Origin: Gordonia polyisoprenivorans NBRC 16320 = JCM 10675
GTDB taxonomy: Bacteria > Actinomycetota > Actinomycetes > Mycobacteriales > Mycobacteriaceae
Direction: 5' to 3'
NCBI RefSeq assembly: GCF_000241325.1
Contig: NZ_BAEI01000070.1
Span: forward strand, 1 to 64,000
Length of the DNA stretch: 64,000 nucleotides
Below, piece by piece: positions 9,863 to 18,266 of the stretch. The notes below the pieces were generated by a model. That model ran no database searches. It was not told the DNA's origin and saw only the letters and a program-made list of their open reading frames with translations. A program made the position numbers and the translations under genes. Numbering within the stretch: the stretch's first letter is position 1; each line of letters opens with the position of its first letter.

Positions 9863-11073
9863 CCCGTGCGCGGGGCTCATACGCCCGAAACGCGCTCCTC
9901 GTACTCACCGCCGGCGCCGTCGCGACCGTTTTGCCCGGTTGCACGGCGTCGTCGTCGTATCCCGATGCCACCGGGAACGCGCCTGCGTTGAGTTCGCTGG
10001 GGCAGCCGAGTATCTCCGTCACCGGGTGGGCCGACCGTCCCCTGAAGGACAACGCGGTGGGCGTGATGCCGGGCGCACCGCTGACCGTGACCGCCCATGA
10101 CGGCAATCTGCGATCGGTCGTCGTCACCGGATCGGACGGGCCGGTGCCCGGCACCGTCTCCGCCGACGGGTCCACCTGGACCGCCAAGGGCCCATTGGAC
10201 TTCGACGACCAGTACACGCTGACCGCAGCGGCGCAGGGCGTCGACGGCGCGGGTGCGAAGAAGCTGACCTTCAGCACCGCGTCCGCCGAATCGACCGCCA
10301 CCGCCTCGACGGTGACCGCGGAGAACGAGACCGTGGGTATCGGTCAGCCGGTGATGATCAATTTCGATCAGCCGGTCACCAACAAGCTCAACGCACAGCG
10401 CGCCATCCAGGTCACCACCAACCCTCCGGTCGAGGGTGCGTTCTACTGGGTCAACGACTCGATGGTGCGTTGGCGTCCCGAACACTTCTGGACGCCGGGT
10501 ACCAAGGTCAATGTCAAGGTCAACACCAAGGGCATCGACCTCGGTGGCGGCGTCTACGGCGACAACAACCTCACCACCGACTTCACCGTCGGTCGTGCGC
10601 TCGTCGCCTCCGCCGATGACAAGACCCACATGATCACCGTGTCCATCAATGGCAAGGTCGTGCGGACGATGCCGACCTCGATGGGCAAGGATTCGAGCCC
10701 CACCAACAACGGCATCTACATCGTGGCCGAGCGCGATCCGAGCGTCATCATGGACTCCTCGACCTACGGCGTGCCGGTCAGCTCGCCGGGCGGCTACCGC
10801 GAGACCGTCTACGACGCGACGCGAATCTCCTTCAGCGGCATCTACATTCACTCGGCTCCGTGGTCGCTCGGCGATCAGGGCGTCGATGACGTGAGCAACG
10901 GCTGCCTCAATGTCAGTCCCGCCAATGCCGAGTGGTTCCTCAACACCGCCTTGCGTGGCGACATCGTGACGGTGAAGAACGCTGTGGGACCGATCCTTCC
11001 GGGTGACGACGGCCTCGGTGACTGGAACATTCCGTGGTCGGTGTGGAAGAAGGGCAACGCCACCGACGGATGA
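9859..11073 (+). CDS. L,D-transpeptidase lipoprotein with SNGC variant active site
   Basis: Predicted periplasmic enzyme forming 3-3 peptidoglycan cross-links. The protein has 404 residues: a signal sequence with lipobox LPGC (Cys28), two Ig-like domains (about 45-155 and 155-255), then a YkuD catalytic domain to the C-terminus. The catalytic motif gives His331 (YIHSAPW) and Cys349, but the usual S/T-HGC box reads VSNGCLN: the His two before the cysteine is Asn347 (AAC at 10897). The neighbouring paralogue at 12115 keeps SHGC, so this change is specific. The enzyme may be altered, or Asn may be tolerated. It starts with GTG overlapping the DUF3618 stop. Domain order resembles LdtB (Rv2518c) of M. 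tuberculosis. Confidence 0.92.
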   Translation: MTRARGSYARNALLVLTAGAVATVLPGCTASSSYPDATGNAPALSSLGQPSISVTGWADRPLKDNAVGVMPGAPLTVTAHDGNLRSVVVTGSDGPVPGTVSADGSTWTAKGPLDFDDQYTLTAAAQGVDGAGAKKLTFSTASAESTATASTVTAENETVGIGQPVMINFDQPVTNKLNAQRAIQVTTNPPVEGAFYWVNDSMVRWRPEHFWTPGTKVNVKVNTKGIDLGGGVYGDNNLTTDFTVGRALVASADDKTHMITVSINGKVVRTMPTSMGKDSSPTNNGIYIVAERDPSVIMDSSTYGVPVSSPGGYRETVYDATRISFSGIYIHSAPWSLGDQGVDDVSNGCLNVSPANAEWFLNTALRGDIVTVKNAVGPILPGDDGLGDWNIPWSVWKKGNATDG

Positions 11074-11159
11074 TGCGACCACCGAGCGGAAACCGCTTCT
11101 GACCAGCCGATTTCATGGATCGGGTACCGGTCATGTAATGTTTCCTCTCGGTTCGCCAA

Positions 11160-11232
<73 letters not shown>

Positions 11233-11238
11233 CAGCAC

Positions 11239-11278
11239 AGCCCCCGTGACCGGTATTGACCAGTCGCGGGGGCTTTTT
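11239..11278 (+). terminator. Terminator of tRNA-Lys
   Basis: An 8-bp stem AGCCCCCG/CGGGGGCT (11239-11246 and 11267-11274) with a 20-base loop is followed by a run of T bases, seven bases after the tRNA. It is a typical rho-independent terminator. Confidence 0.88.
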
Positions 11279-11382
11279 CGTGGCTCGGGTCAGGTGTTCG
11301 AGCCGGGGCGACGCGTATCGAAGCGGTCACGGTCTCGCGGGTTGAACTTGGCAATCGCGACACCGGGCGCAACGATGTCTCC

Positions 11383-11943
11383 ATGAGTGACAACCCTTCG
11401 ACCGTGGTGCCCGACGACAAGCGCCAGGGTGGACTCCCGTCGTGGGCGGTCAAAACCATCGCCATCGCCGTGGTCGTCGTGCTGGCGGTCATCGCATATT
11501 TCATCCTGGCGGCGTTCCTGCCGCGCTGGTGGTCGCAGAAGATCGGTTCCGCGGTCGGCCAGAGCATCACCACCGGCAGCTTCTACGGCATCGCGTTCGG
11601 GGTGGTGTGCACGCTCGTCTCACTCCTGTTGCTGGCGCTCGCCTGGCGCGCCCGGCGCTGGGGTCAGACCCGGTACTGGGCGCTGGCGTTTGTCGTGCTT
11701 GCCGTCGTCGCGTCGATACCGAATCTGCTCACCCTGACCGTCGTTGCCGGCGGGGGGAGTGGGGCGCATGCCGGTGAGCGCATCCTCGACGTCGAGGCTC
11801 CGGGATTCCGTGGGGGCACCCTGGTCGGCGTGATCATCGCCGCGGTGATCTTCGCCGTCGGCGCATTTCTGTGGATTCGACTCCGCCGTCGCCGCCGCGC
11901 GGCCACCACGACCGCTGCGACGACGACGCAACCGCCCGCCTGA
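11383..11943 (+). CDS. Hypothetical four-helix membrane protein
   Basis: A 186-residue protein whose family I do not recognise. Four hydrophobic segments stand out: about 22-45 (TIAIAVVVVLAVIAYFILAA), 66-87 (GIAFGVVCTLVSLLLLALAW), 97-118 (WALAFVVLAVVASIPNLLTL) and 143-165 (GTLVGVIIAAVIFAVGAFLW). The N-terminus is short and polar, and the C-terminus ends in Arg-rich and Thr/Ala-rich stretches. The ATG at 11383 is the first in frame. It lies alone between tRNA-Lys and the second L,D-transpeptidase on the same strand. It is probably an integral cytoplasmic-membrane protein; function unknown. Confidence 0.78.
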   Translation: MSDNPSTVVPDDKRQGGLPSWAVKTIAIAVVVVLAVIAYFILAAFLPRWWSQKIGSAVGQSITTGSFYGIAFGVVCTLVSLLLLALAWRARRWGQTRYWALAFVVLAVVASIPNLLTLTVVAGGGSGAHAGERILDVEAPGFRGGTLVGVIIAAVIFAVGAFLWIRLRRRRRAATTTAATTTQPPA

Positions 11944-12114
11944 CACCACCATCGGCAAGGCGCGTGCCGTCCAGGCGCGGTCGATAGGTGTCATTCGGTC
12001 GGGCGGGCTCGCGGGCGCGACAACTCGGGCATATCCGAGATCTCGTACACTTGGTGCAGAATTCGCCGACTCCCTGATGTGTGTGGGTCGGCATCGGCGT
12101 CAGGTGGGAGTGAG

Positions 12115-13323
12115 ATGGGGAACGGTCGGACTCGGCTGCGGTCATCGTTGATGATCGGTGGGCTTCTGGTGGCGGTCATCGCGCTGGTGACCTCGTGCTC
12201 GCAGAAGCCGCAATACTCCAACGCCGTCGGCAGTTCGGTGCTCTACGACGACCTCCTCAAGCCAGGGGTGGAGATCACCGAATGGAACGAGCAGACGCTC
12301 GCCGACAACGCGGTCGGTATCCAGCCGGGCGCGCCGATCAGGGTTCGGGCGAGCGAGGGCGCGCTGACCGGTGTCCGCATCGGGAAGGCGGACGGCTCCA
12401 CCGTTCGCGGGACCCTGTCGGAAGACGGCACGGAGTGGGTCAGCGGAGAACCGCTGGGCTACAACCGGACCTACACATTGACCGCCGACGCGGCCGGGGT
12501 CGGCGGCTCCACCTCCAAAGAGGTCTCGTTCACCACGCGGGCGCCGAGCAACCTCACACAGGCCTATCTGACCCCCAACAACGGGGAGACCGTGGGCGTC
12601 GGCCAACCCGTCGCGGTGAAGTTCGACGAGGCGATCACCAACCGCCGCGCTGCGCAGAACGCGATCCGGATCACCACGAATCCGCCGGTGCAAGGCGCCT
12701 TCTACTGGATCAGCGACACCGAGGTGCGCTGGCGTCCGGCCGAGTACTGGAAGCCCGGCACCTCCGTGGACGTCGCGGTGAACACCTACGGCATCGACCT
12801 CGGTGGCGGGCTCTTCGGCCAGGAGAATCTCAAGTCCTCGTTCAAGATCGGCCGGTCGATGATCATCACCGCTGACGACAACACCAAACAGGTCACCTTT
12901 GTCCAGGACGGCAAGGTTGTCCGCAGCATGCCCACGTCGATGGGCAAGGAGTCCACCCCCACCGACAACGGGGTGTATCTCGTCTCGGACAAGCACGACA
13001 ACATCATCATGGACTCGTCGACCTACGGTGTCCCGGTCGGCTCGGCCGACGGCTATCGCACGCCCGTGGACTACGCGACCCGAATGTCCTACAGCGGCAT
13101 CTTCTTTCACTCCGCTCCCTGGTCGGTGTGGGCCCAGGGCAACACCAATACCAGTCACGGCTGCCTGAACCTGAGCCCGGACAACGCCCTGTGGGTCATG
13201 AACAACACGCTGCGCGGTGATCCGGTCATCGTGAAGAACACCGTGGGCGGAACGCTCTCGGGCACCGACGGACTCGGGGACTGGAACATCCCCTGGGCGG
13301 TGTGGTCGAAGGGCAATGCCTGA
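12115..13323 (+). CDS. L,D-transpeptidase lipoprotein (Ig-Ig-YkuD), canonical SHGC
   Basis: Cross-links meso-diaminopimelate residues of peptidoglycan stems (3-3 bonds) outside the cytoplasmic membrane. The protein has 402 residues: signal sequence with a lipobox-like VTSC (Cys28), two Ig-like domains to about residue 255, then the YkuD catalytic domain. Catalytic residues are visible as FFHSAPW and TSHGCLNLS (Cys350, with the conserved His348). The ATG at 12115 is preceded by a purine-rich GGGAGTGAG; an open frame extends further upstream but without family similarity. It is a clear paralogue of the gene at 9859, with matching length and motif spacing, so the two probably arose by local duplication. 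Confidence 0.95.
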   Translation: MGNGRTRLRSSLMIGGLLVAVIALVTSCSQKPQYSNAVGSSVLYDDLLKPGVEITEWNEQTLADNAVGIQPGAPIRVRASEGALTGVRIGKADGSTVRGTLSEDGTEWVSGEPLGYNRTYTLTADAAGVGGSTSKEVSFTTRAPSNLTQAYLTPNNGETVGVGQPVAVKFDEAITNRRAAQNAIRITTNPPVQGAFYWISDTEVRWRPAEYWKPGTSVDVAVNTYGIDLGGGLFGQENLKSSFKIGRSMIITADDNTKQVTFVQDGKVVRSMPTSMGKESTPTDNGVYLVSDKHDNIIMDSSTYGVPVGSADGYRTPVDYATRMSYSGIFFHSAPWSVWAQGNTNTSHGCLNLSPDNALWVMNNTLRGDPVIVKNTVGGTLSGTDGLGDWNIPWAVWSKGNA

Positions 13324-13409
13324 ACTCGGCGCCCCGAAACGACAATGCCATTGGTGATTGTTACGCTCATCTGTGACACGATTCTCGACGACGATGGGAT
13401 TCCACCACC

Positions 13410-14552
13410 ATGGGCGAACGCTCTTCCTGGGAAAACGACGACCTGACCGCCTTGCGTGACCTTGCTCGCAGCTTCTGCGAAAAGGAGGTCAAGCCGAATA
13501 TCGACAAGTTCATCGACCAGCACCACGTCGACCGCGACCTCTGGAACAAGGCCGGCGAACTCGGTCTGTTGTGCATGTCGATTCCCGAGGAATACGGGGG
13601 CGGTGGCGGCACCTTCGCCCACGAAGCGGTACTCATCGAAGAGCAGGCGCGCATCGCCGACTCCTCGTGGGGCGTCAGTCTGCACAACGGCATCGTCGCC
13701 CACTACCTGCTTCAGTACGGGTCGGAGGAGCAGAAGACGACGTGGCTGCCCAAGATGGCCAGCGGTGAAGTCGTCGGGGCCATCGCGATGACCGAGCCGG
13801 GCACCGGATCCGACCTGCAGAACGTCAAGACCAAGGCGATCGCGCAGGGCGATGAGTACGTCATCGACGGGTCGAAGACCTTCATCACCAACGGTGCCCA
13901 GGCCGACTTGATCATCGTCGTGGCCAAGACCGACGCGAGCGAGGGCGCCAAGGGCATCTCCCTGATCCTCGTCGAGGCCGACCGTGAGGGGTTCCGCCGC
14001 GGACGCGTGCTCGACAAGGTGGGGCAGCGTGGCCAGGACACCTCGGAACTGTTCTTCGACGGTGTGCGCGTGCCCACGAGCAACCTCCTCGGCAGCGAGG
14101 AGGGGCAGGGGTTCATCCAGCTCATGCAGCAGCTGCCGCAGGAGCGCCTCATCATCGCCGTTGCGTCGGTCGCCGGCATGGAGACCGCACTGCAGCACAC
14201 GCTGGCCTACACGAAGGAACGAACGGCGTTCGGGCGCCCCATCTTCGGCTTCCAGAACACGAAGTTCAAACTCGCCGAGGTGGCGACCGAGTCCCGGATC
14301 GCGCGTGTCTTCGTCGATGACTGCATCACCAAACACATCGACGGCAAGCTCGACATCCCGACCGTGGCGATGGCCAAATGGTGGACCAGCGACCGTGCGA
14401 TGGTCGTCGCCGACGAATGTCTGCAGTTGTTCGGGGGCTACGGCTACATGAACGAGTACCCCATAGCCCGGATGTGGGCCGATCAGCGCGTCCAGAAGAT
14501 CTACGCCGGAACCAACGAGATCATGAAGGAGATCATCGCGCGGACGCTCTGA
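13410..14552 (+). CDS. Acyl-CoA dehydrogenase
   Basis: FAD enzyme for the first step of beta-oxidation or branched acyl-CoA breakdown, passing electrons to ETF. The 380 residues match the family length. Seen are the FAD/substrate motifs IAMTEPGTGSDLQN and FITNGAQADL, the helix ERTAFGRPIFGFQ, and the C-terminal GYGYMNEYPIARMWAD. The SCAD/MCAD catalytic Glu position (Y-E-G-T) is Ala here (YAGTNEI), while a Glu occurs in GMETALQHTLAYTKER, the position used by long-chain and isovaleryl-type dehydrogenases. A long- or branched-chain substrate is therefore favoured, by inference. It is a single gene, convergent with the ArsR gene. Confidence 0.93.
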   Translation: MGERSSWENDDLTALRDLARSFCEKEVKPNIDKFIDQHHVDRDLWNKAGELGLLCMSIPEEYGGGGGTFAHEAVLIEEQARIADSSWGVSLHNGIVAHYLLQYGSEEQKTTWLPKMASGEVVGAIAMTEPGTGSDLQNVKTKAIAQGDEYVIDGSKTFITNGAQADLIIVVAKTDASEGAKGISLILVEADREGFRRGRVLDKVGQRGQDTSELFFDGVRVPTSNLLGSEEGQGFIQLMQQLPQERLIIAVASVAGMETALQHTLAYTKERTAFGRPIFGFQNTKFKLAEVATESRIARVFVDDCITKHIDGKLDIPTVAMAKWWTSDRAMVVADECLQLFGGYGYMNEYPIARMWADQRVQKIYAGTNEIMKEIIARTL

Positions 14553-14591
14553 CGAGCGCCTGGCAGCGGGCGCGATGCGCGGAGGTGGGGT

Positions 14592-15128
14592 TCACAGCAC
14601 GCCGCTGATGTCCCCGGCGCTCAGCAGGGCGACCAGGATCGGGACGACGTGTGTGGCAGCGATGCCGTACTCGTTTCGTCCCGCTTTCACCACCAGTGAC
14701 GCCGCGGTGAGGATCTTCAGGTGATGATAAAGCTGCCCTGAGGTCCCGAAGTCCCCGGCTGCCTGGAGTTCGGTCACTGATGCGTTACGGCGCAACAGGA
14801 TTCGGAGGATCTCCAAGCGGCTGGGGTGCCCCATCGCCGCGAACACCTCCGCCGTGGTGGCGGCGGGGAGATCGAGGATTGCGGGTGCGTCGTAGCCGAT
14901 CTGCCACCGGATGGATCCTGCGAGGTCGACGCTGCCCTGATAATAAACCGTGTTCTCGTGCAGCGCTTCGTCGGAGGTGGGCGGGCTCCCGACCGACGCG
15001 GTGGTGCCGGCCCCCGTCGTCGAGTCGGTGCCGCCGACGTCCGGGCCCCGACGTTCGTCGACGAGGGCTTCGAGGCGGTCGACACGTTCGGCCAACGCCT
15101 GCACCACGGATTCGAGGTCGTCGCTCAC
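14592..15128 (-). CDS. ArsR-type winged-helix regulator
   Basis: A 178-residue DNA-binding protein. The C-terminal half holds the ArsR-like fold: MGHPSRLEILRILL (helix 2), TELQAAGDFGTSGQLYHHLK (recognition helices) and a beta wing with ASLVVKAGRNEYG. The N-terminal 60 residues form a coiled-coil-like SDDLESVVQALAERVDRLEAL plus a Ser/Thr/Gly linker. No metal-binding Cys cluster is visible, so a metal sensor is unlikely. The GTG start overlaps the stop of the upstream beta-lactamase-fold gene by four bases (GTGA), so the two form an operon. The regulator probably controls this operon through phased CGTAAT repeats at 16241-16262 (inference). Confidence 0.88.
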   Translation of the reverse strand: MSDDLESVVQALAERVDRLEALVDERRGPDVGGTDSTTGAGTTASVGSPPTSDEALHENTVYYQGSVDLAGSIRWQIGYDAPAILDLPAATTAEVFAAMGHPSRLEILRILLRRNASVTELQAAGDFGTSGQLYHHLKILTAASLVVKAGRNEYGIAATHVVPILVALLSAGDISGVL

Positions 15129-16213
15129 ACCACGCACCGTAGCGCGGTGGAGATGTCGGGATCGGTCAGGGCGTCGAGGAGCAGGCGTTGGTGGGTGAAG
15201 CGATCGCGGTCCCGCGCGTCGCGAGACATGTTGCGTACCATCATCGTTCCGACCGCGATCCGGCCATCGGGGGCGTGATACTCGAAGACCTCGGTGAGCA
15301 CTCCCGGTAGGCTGCCGCCCTTGAAGCCCAGGATCGACCCGTCGGGTCGGCGTCCCTGGAACTCGAGAACGCCGCGGGTGAGCGCCGACCCGGGTCCGAA
15401 GCTGCCGTCGGCGATGGCCGACGCCAACGAGGTCAATGACGACGCCGTCGCGGTGATCGACGACGCAGCCCGAGTGGTGCCGGATCGGTCGACGGAGGCC
15501 AGCCGTGCCCAATACGACGCGGCGATCGCCGGGTCGTCGTGAAACCGACGCGCGGCCCGGTCCTGGTCGGCCGGGGTCCGCAGCTCCGGGTCGACGATGC
15601 CGAGGTACAGGCCGAGCAGGCTGGGCACGGGCCCGTCGATGCCATACCGATCCATCACCGACCGCAGTGCGTCGTCACCGAGGTGTGCGCGCAGCAGATC
15701 CGGTGCCGCGGAGTCGGAGAAGCGGATCATCACGTCGGCCAGTTGGGCATAGGTCACCCGCCGGCTCCGATCGAGGGCGAATCCTTTGTCGGTGTGCGGG
15801 ATTCCCAGGTAGCGCAACGCCTCTCGGTGTGCGCCACCGTCGAGGGGAAAGTACCACCGTTGCCACTGACCGACGTCGATGGTGTCCTGCGGGTTCACGC
15901 GATGCGCATCGACCGCCGCGGCGTAGGCGGCGAGGTGCACGATCTTGATCGCCGAGGCGGTCGGGAACCGGATGTCGGGGTTGAGCGCGATGCGCTCGCC
16001 GGTGAGGGTCTGCAGATCCAGGGCCACATCGTTGCGGTGCCGTGCGATGTAGCCGAGCCAGCCGGCAACGGTGGAGGTGTCCGACGTGGTGGTGCTCGGG
16101 CAGCCGGTGAGCGGGGTGTCGGCGTGCGCGAGCGGCCGATCGGTGGTGGCCGTCAGTTCGGTCAGTAGAACCGTGACGATCGTGACGACGGTGATGATGA
16201 TCGCGCTCTTCAT
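15125..16213 (-). CDS. Exported class A beta-lactamase-like serine hydrolase
   Basis: A 362-residue protein with an N-terminal hydrophobic segment (residues 4-20) that should act as signal or anchor. Serine beta-lactamase/transpeptidase-like motifs are present in order: SxxK at TASAIKI (Ser87, Lys90), an SDN-like FSDSAAP (Ser166, Asp167), and a KTG-like FKGGSLPG near residue 300. The class A omega-loop glutamate is not obvious, so beta-lactam hydrolysis is not assured; esterase or D-Ala-D-Ala peptidase activity is equally possible. Overlap with the ArsR gene shows an operon. AT-rich phased repeats lie about 28 bases before its ATG. A relative of the BlaI/BlaR logic with an ArsR protein instead is an appealing but unproven reading. 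Confidence 0.85.
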   Translation of the reverse strand: MKSAIIITVVTIVTVLLTELTATTDRPLAHADTPLTGCPSTTTSDTSTVAGWLGYIARHRNDVALDLQTLTGERIALNPDIRFPTASAIKIVHLAAYAAAVDAHRVNPQDTIDVGQWQRWYFPLDGGAHREALRYLGIPHTDKGFALDRSRRVTYAQLADVMIRFSDSAAPDLLRAHLGDDALRSVMDRYGIDGPVPSLLGLYLGIVDPELRTPADQDRAARRFHDDPAIAASYWARLASVDRSGTTRAASSITATASSLTSLASAIADGSFGPGSALTRGVLEFQGRRPDGSILGFKGGSLPGVLTEVFEYHAPDGRIAVGTMMVRNMSRDARDRDRFTHQRLLLDALTDPDISTALRCVV

Positions 16214-16240
16214 GACACCCCGTCGACGACGAATCTCGCA

Positions 16241-16262
16241 ATTACGATATTACGTGATTACG
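16241..16262 (-). promoter_or_regulatory. Phased CGTAAT repeats, candidate operator
   Basis: On the minus strand the hexamer CGTAAT occurs three times at exactly 8-base intervals (plus-strand ATTACG at 16241, 16249, 16257). The site is an AT-rich island in GC-rich DNA, 28 bases before the ATG of the beta-lactamase-like gene. It could be the operator of the ArsR-type regulator of the same operon, or an overlapping promoter. Confidence 0.5.
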
Positions 16263-16292
16263 AACTATCGAGGAAGTGTCGAGGGCAAAGCC

Positions 16293-16454
16293 CTACTTGC
16301 GGTCCTTGATCAGTGCCTTGACCTCATCGGGGCTGATGTTCTTCGCCACGAGCTTGCCGTTCTTGACCTTTCGCACCGAGTAGAGGTCCTTCTTCTTACC
16401 GGGGGCGACACTGAGGCCGACCTTCTTGGCCGCCTTGTTCAAGTCCTCGAGCAT
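16293..16454 (-). CDS. Lysine-rich 53-residue protein
   Basis: A short gene for a very basic protein (MLEDLNKAAKKVGLSV...DEVKALIKDRK). Roughly a quarter of the residues are lysine, which is striking in GC-rich DNA that normally favours arginine; it therefore looks selected rather than random. It has no Cys, no membrane segment and no signal. The ATG at 16454 is the natural start, as upstream codons in the same frame are Arg/Pro/His-rich shadow sequence. The gene stands alone between the beta-lactamase-like gene (same strand) and a regulatory-looking region. It may be a nucleic-acid-binding or ribosome-associated peptide; no family is recognised. Confidence 0.65.
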   Translation of the reverse strand: MLEDLNKAAKKVGLSVAPGKKKDLYSVRKVKNGKLVAKNISPDEVKALIKDRK

Positions 16455-16633
16455 GCGCCGCAGATTAGGGCATGAAAGTGAACAACAACGAATCGGCGTT
16501 GATCGGTCCGGATGCGGACGGTGTGGTCGGAGCCGGGCGGCGGTTCGTGAGGCGCCGTCGTCACCTCCCCTCCAGGTGACGACGGCGTGGTTGTTCGTCA
16601 CGAACAACGGTCGTCAGTGCAGAGCCTCGCTGC

Positions 16634-16797
16634 TGAACTGACTGTCAGGCACAGTACCGCACCATGGTGTTATCGCAAACCGGTTCATCAAAGCCGTGTA
16701 GCGCGAAGAATGGAACTCCCGTTCAGGAGTGACGTGTACTGACGGAGAGGCTAGTTGTTTCGCGCTTAGCAATGAACTGAGTGTCACCAATTGGTGA
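16634..16797. promoter_or_regulatory. Direct repeats and 14-bp palindrome upstream of the UbiB-TetR operon
   Basis: The 390-base gap before the UbiB-like gene contains two near-identical 14-mers, TGAACTGACTGTCA (16634-16647) and TGAACTGAGTGTCA (16773-16786). The second runs into a perfect palindrome TCACCAATTGGTGA (16784-16797), 47 bases before the start codon. Palindromes of this size are typical TetR-family operators, and a TetR gene lies in the operon. The rest of the gap shows nothing else I can support. Confidence 0.5.
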
Positions 16798-16844
16798 TTG
16801 TGCGTTGGTCCACACTCGTCCACATCAACGTCGGAGAATGATAG

Positions 16845-18266
16845 ATGTATTCACATGAAGTGCGGTGCGAGACATCTGACACAGGTGCCGGGCGGCGGAG
16901 CGGCCCGGTGAGCGACTCTGCGGGGCGCCTGCGGCGGGCCAACAGTCTCGGGCGAATGATGGTCGGCCACACGGTGCGAACCACGACGACGCGTGCCACG
17001 GCACCGTTGCGGAGTGCCGATGCGAATGTCCGCAAGCGTGATGAGGCCATACTGTCGCTGGCCGATGATCTGGTGCGAGTGCTCGGCCCGATGAAGGGAG
17101 CCGCGCTCAAGATCGGACAGATCATCGCCCTGTTCGATTTCGGTCTGTCCAACCGGGCGACACGCGACGAGTTCGCGGCCCGTCTGGCGCCGCTGTTCGA
17201 CGGGGTGGTGCCGATGGAGTGGTCGGCCATCGAGAAGGTGCTTGCCCGCGAGCTCGGCCGCAGCCTGCGCCGACTGGACATCGACCCCGAACCGCTTGCG
17301 GCCGCCTCGCTCGGCCAGGTCCATTTCGCGATGCTCGACGGCACGATGCCGGTCGTGGTGAAGGTGCAATACCCCGGGATCGATTCGGCGGTCCGTGCCG
17401 ACCTCAAGAACCTCAAGCTGTTCGCGAAGGTGGGCGGCCCGGTCATGCCGGGTTTGAATCTCGACGCGATCATCGACGAGATCGCCGCCGAGGTCGCGCG
17501 TGAGTGCGACTACATCGCCGAGGCCGGCAACCAGGCGAGGGCGTGGTCGCTGTGCGTCGATCATCCGTGCTGGAAGGTGCCGCGTGTGTTCCCCGAGATG
17601 AGTACGGCGCGGGTGATGGTGAGTGAGTTCTTCGACGGTGTGCAGTTCGCCGACATCGTCGCCGGTGACCGGGACCGTGCAGAGTACGCGGCCGAAGCGA
17701 TCTATCGCTTCTACGGTGGCGGGGTCTACGAGGCGGGCGAGTTCTGTGCCGATCCCCACCCGGGAAACGTGCTCGGTCTGCCCGACGGCCGGCTGGGTTT
17801 CATCGACTTCGGGCTCTACGTTCGGATGTCGGCCGAATCGCTCGCCGACCAGACACGAGTACTTCGCGCGCTGATCGAGGGGCGATACCATGATGCGTAC
17901 CGCGATTGCCGGGATCTGGGTATGGCCACTGCCGGATCGGTCGGTGAGGCGGACATCGTCTCGATGATGAGCGACATCGGATTTTGGTTTCTGACGGAGG
18001 ATCAGGTGACGATCACGAAAGACGTTGCGCGCCGTGCCGTCACGTCGTTGTTCGTCCCGGGTGCCGCGCATCTGAGCACCACCCGCCACACCGCGTTGCC
18101 CACCGACCACATTTTCTCGCGTCGTACCGACCTGGCCGTGTGTGGTCTTCTCGGACAGCTCGACGCGACCAATCGCTGGGGCGCAATCATCCGGGAGTGG
18201 ATCGATGGCCGTCCGCCCGCAACCGAGATGGGTGCCGAGATCCAGCGGTGGCGTCAGGGTCGATGA
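16845..18266 (+). CDS. ABC1/UbiB (AarF/ADCK) family atypical kinase
   Basis: A 473-residue protein of the UbiB/ADCK group, atypical kinase-like ATPases linked to isoprenoid lipid or quinone metabolism. The family-defining KxGQ stretch is seen as ALKIGQIIALFD, followed by AASLGQVHFAML (the A-rich loop), the ATP-site lysine in VVVKVQYPG, and the catalytic DPHPGNV and IDFGLY motifs. It has no C-terminal membrane helices, as in several actinobacterial members. The start is uncertain: ATG 16845 gives a polar leader, and GTG 16908 (MSDSAGRLRR) is an alternative. Its stop overlaps the ATG of the double TetR gene (ATGA), so the two are translationally coupled. The substrate is unknown. Confidence 0.88.
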   Translation: MYSHEVRCETSDTGAGRRSGPVSDSAGRLRRANSLGRMMVGHTVRTTTTRATAPLRSADANVRKRDEAILSLADDLVRVLGPMKGAALKIGQIIALFDFGLSNRATRDEFAARLAPLFDGVVPMEWSAIEKVLARELGRSLRRLDIDPEPLAAASLGQVHFAMLDGTMPVVVKVQYPGIDSAVRADLKNLKLFAKVGGPVMPGLNLDAIIDEIAAEVARECDYIAEAGNQARAWSLCVDHPCWKVPRVFPEMSTARVMVSEFFDGVQFADIVAGDRDRAEYAAEAIYRFYGGGVYEAGEFCADPHPGNVLGLPDGRLGFIDFGLYVRMSAESLADQTRVLRALIEGRYHDAYRDCRDLGMATAGSVGEADIVSMMSDIGFWFLTEDQVTITKDVARRAVTSLFVPGAAHLSTTRHTALPTDHIFSRRTDLAVCGLLGQLDATNRWGAIIREWIDGRPPATEMGAEIQRWRQGR

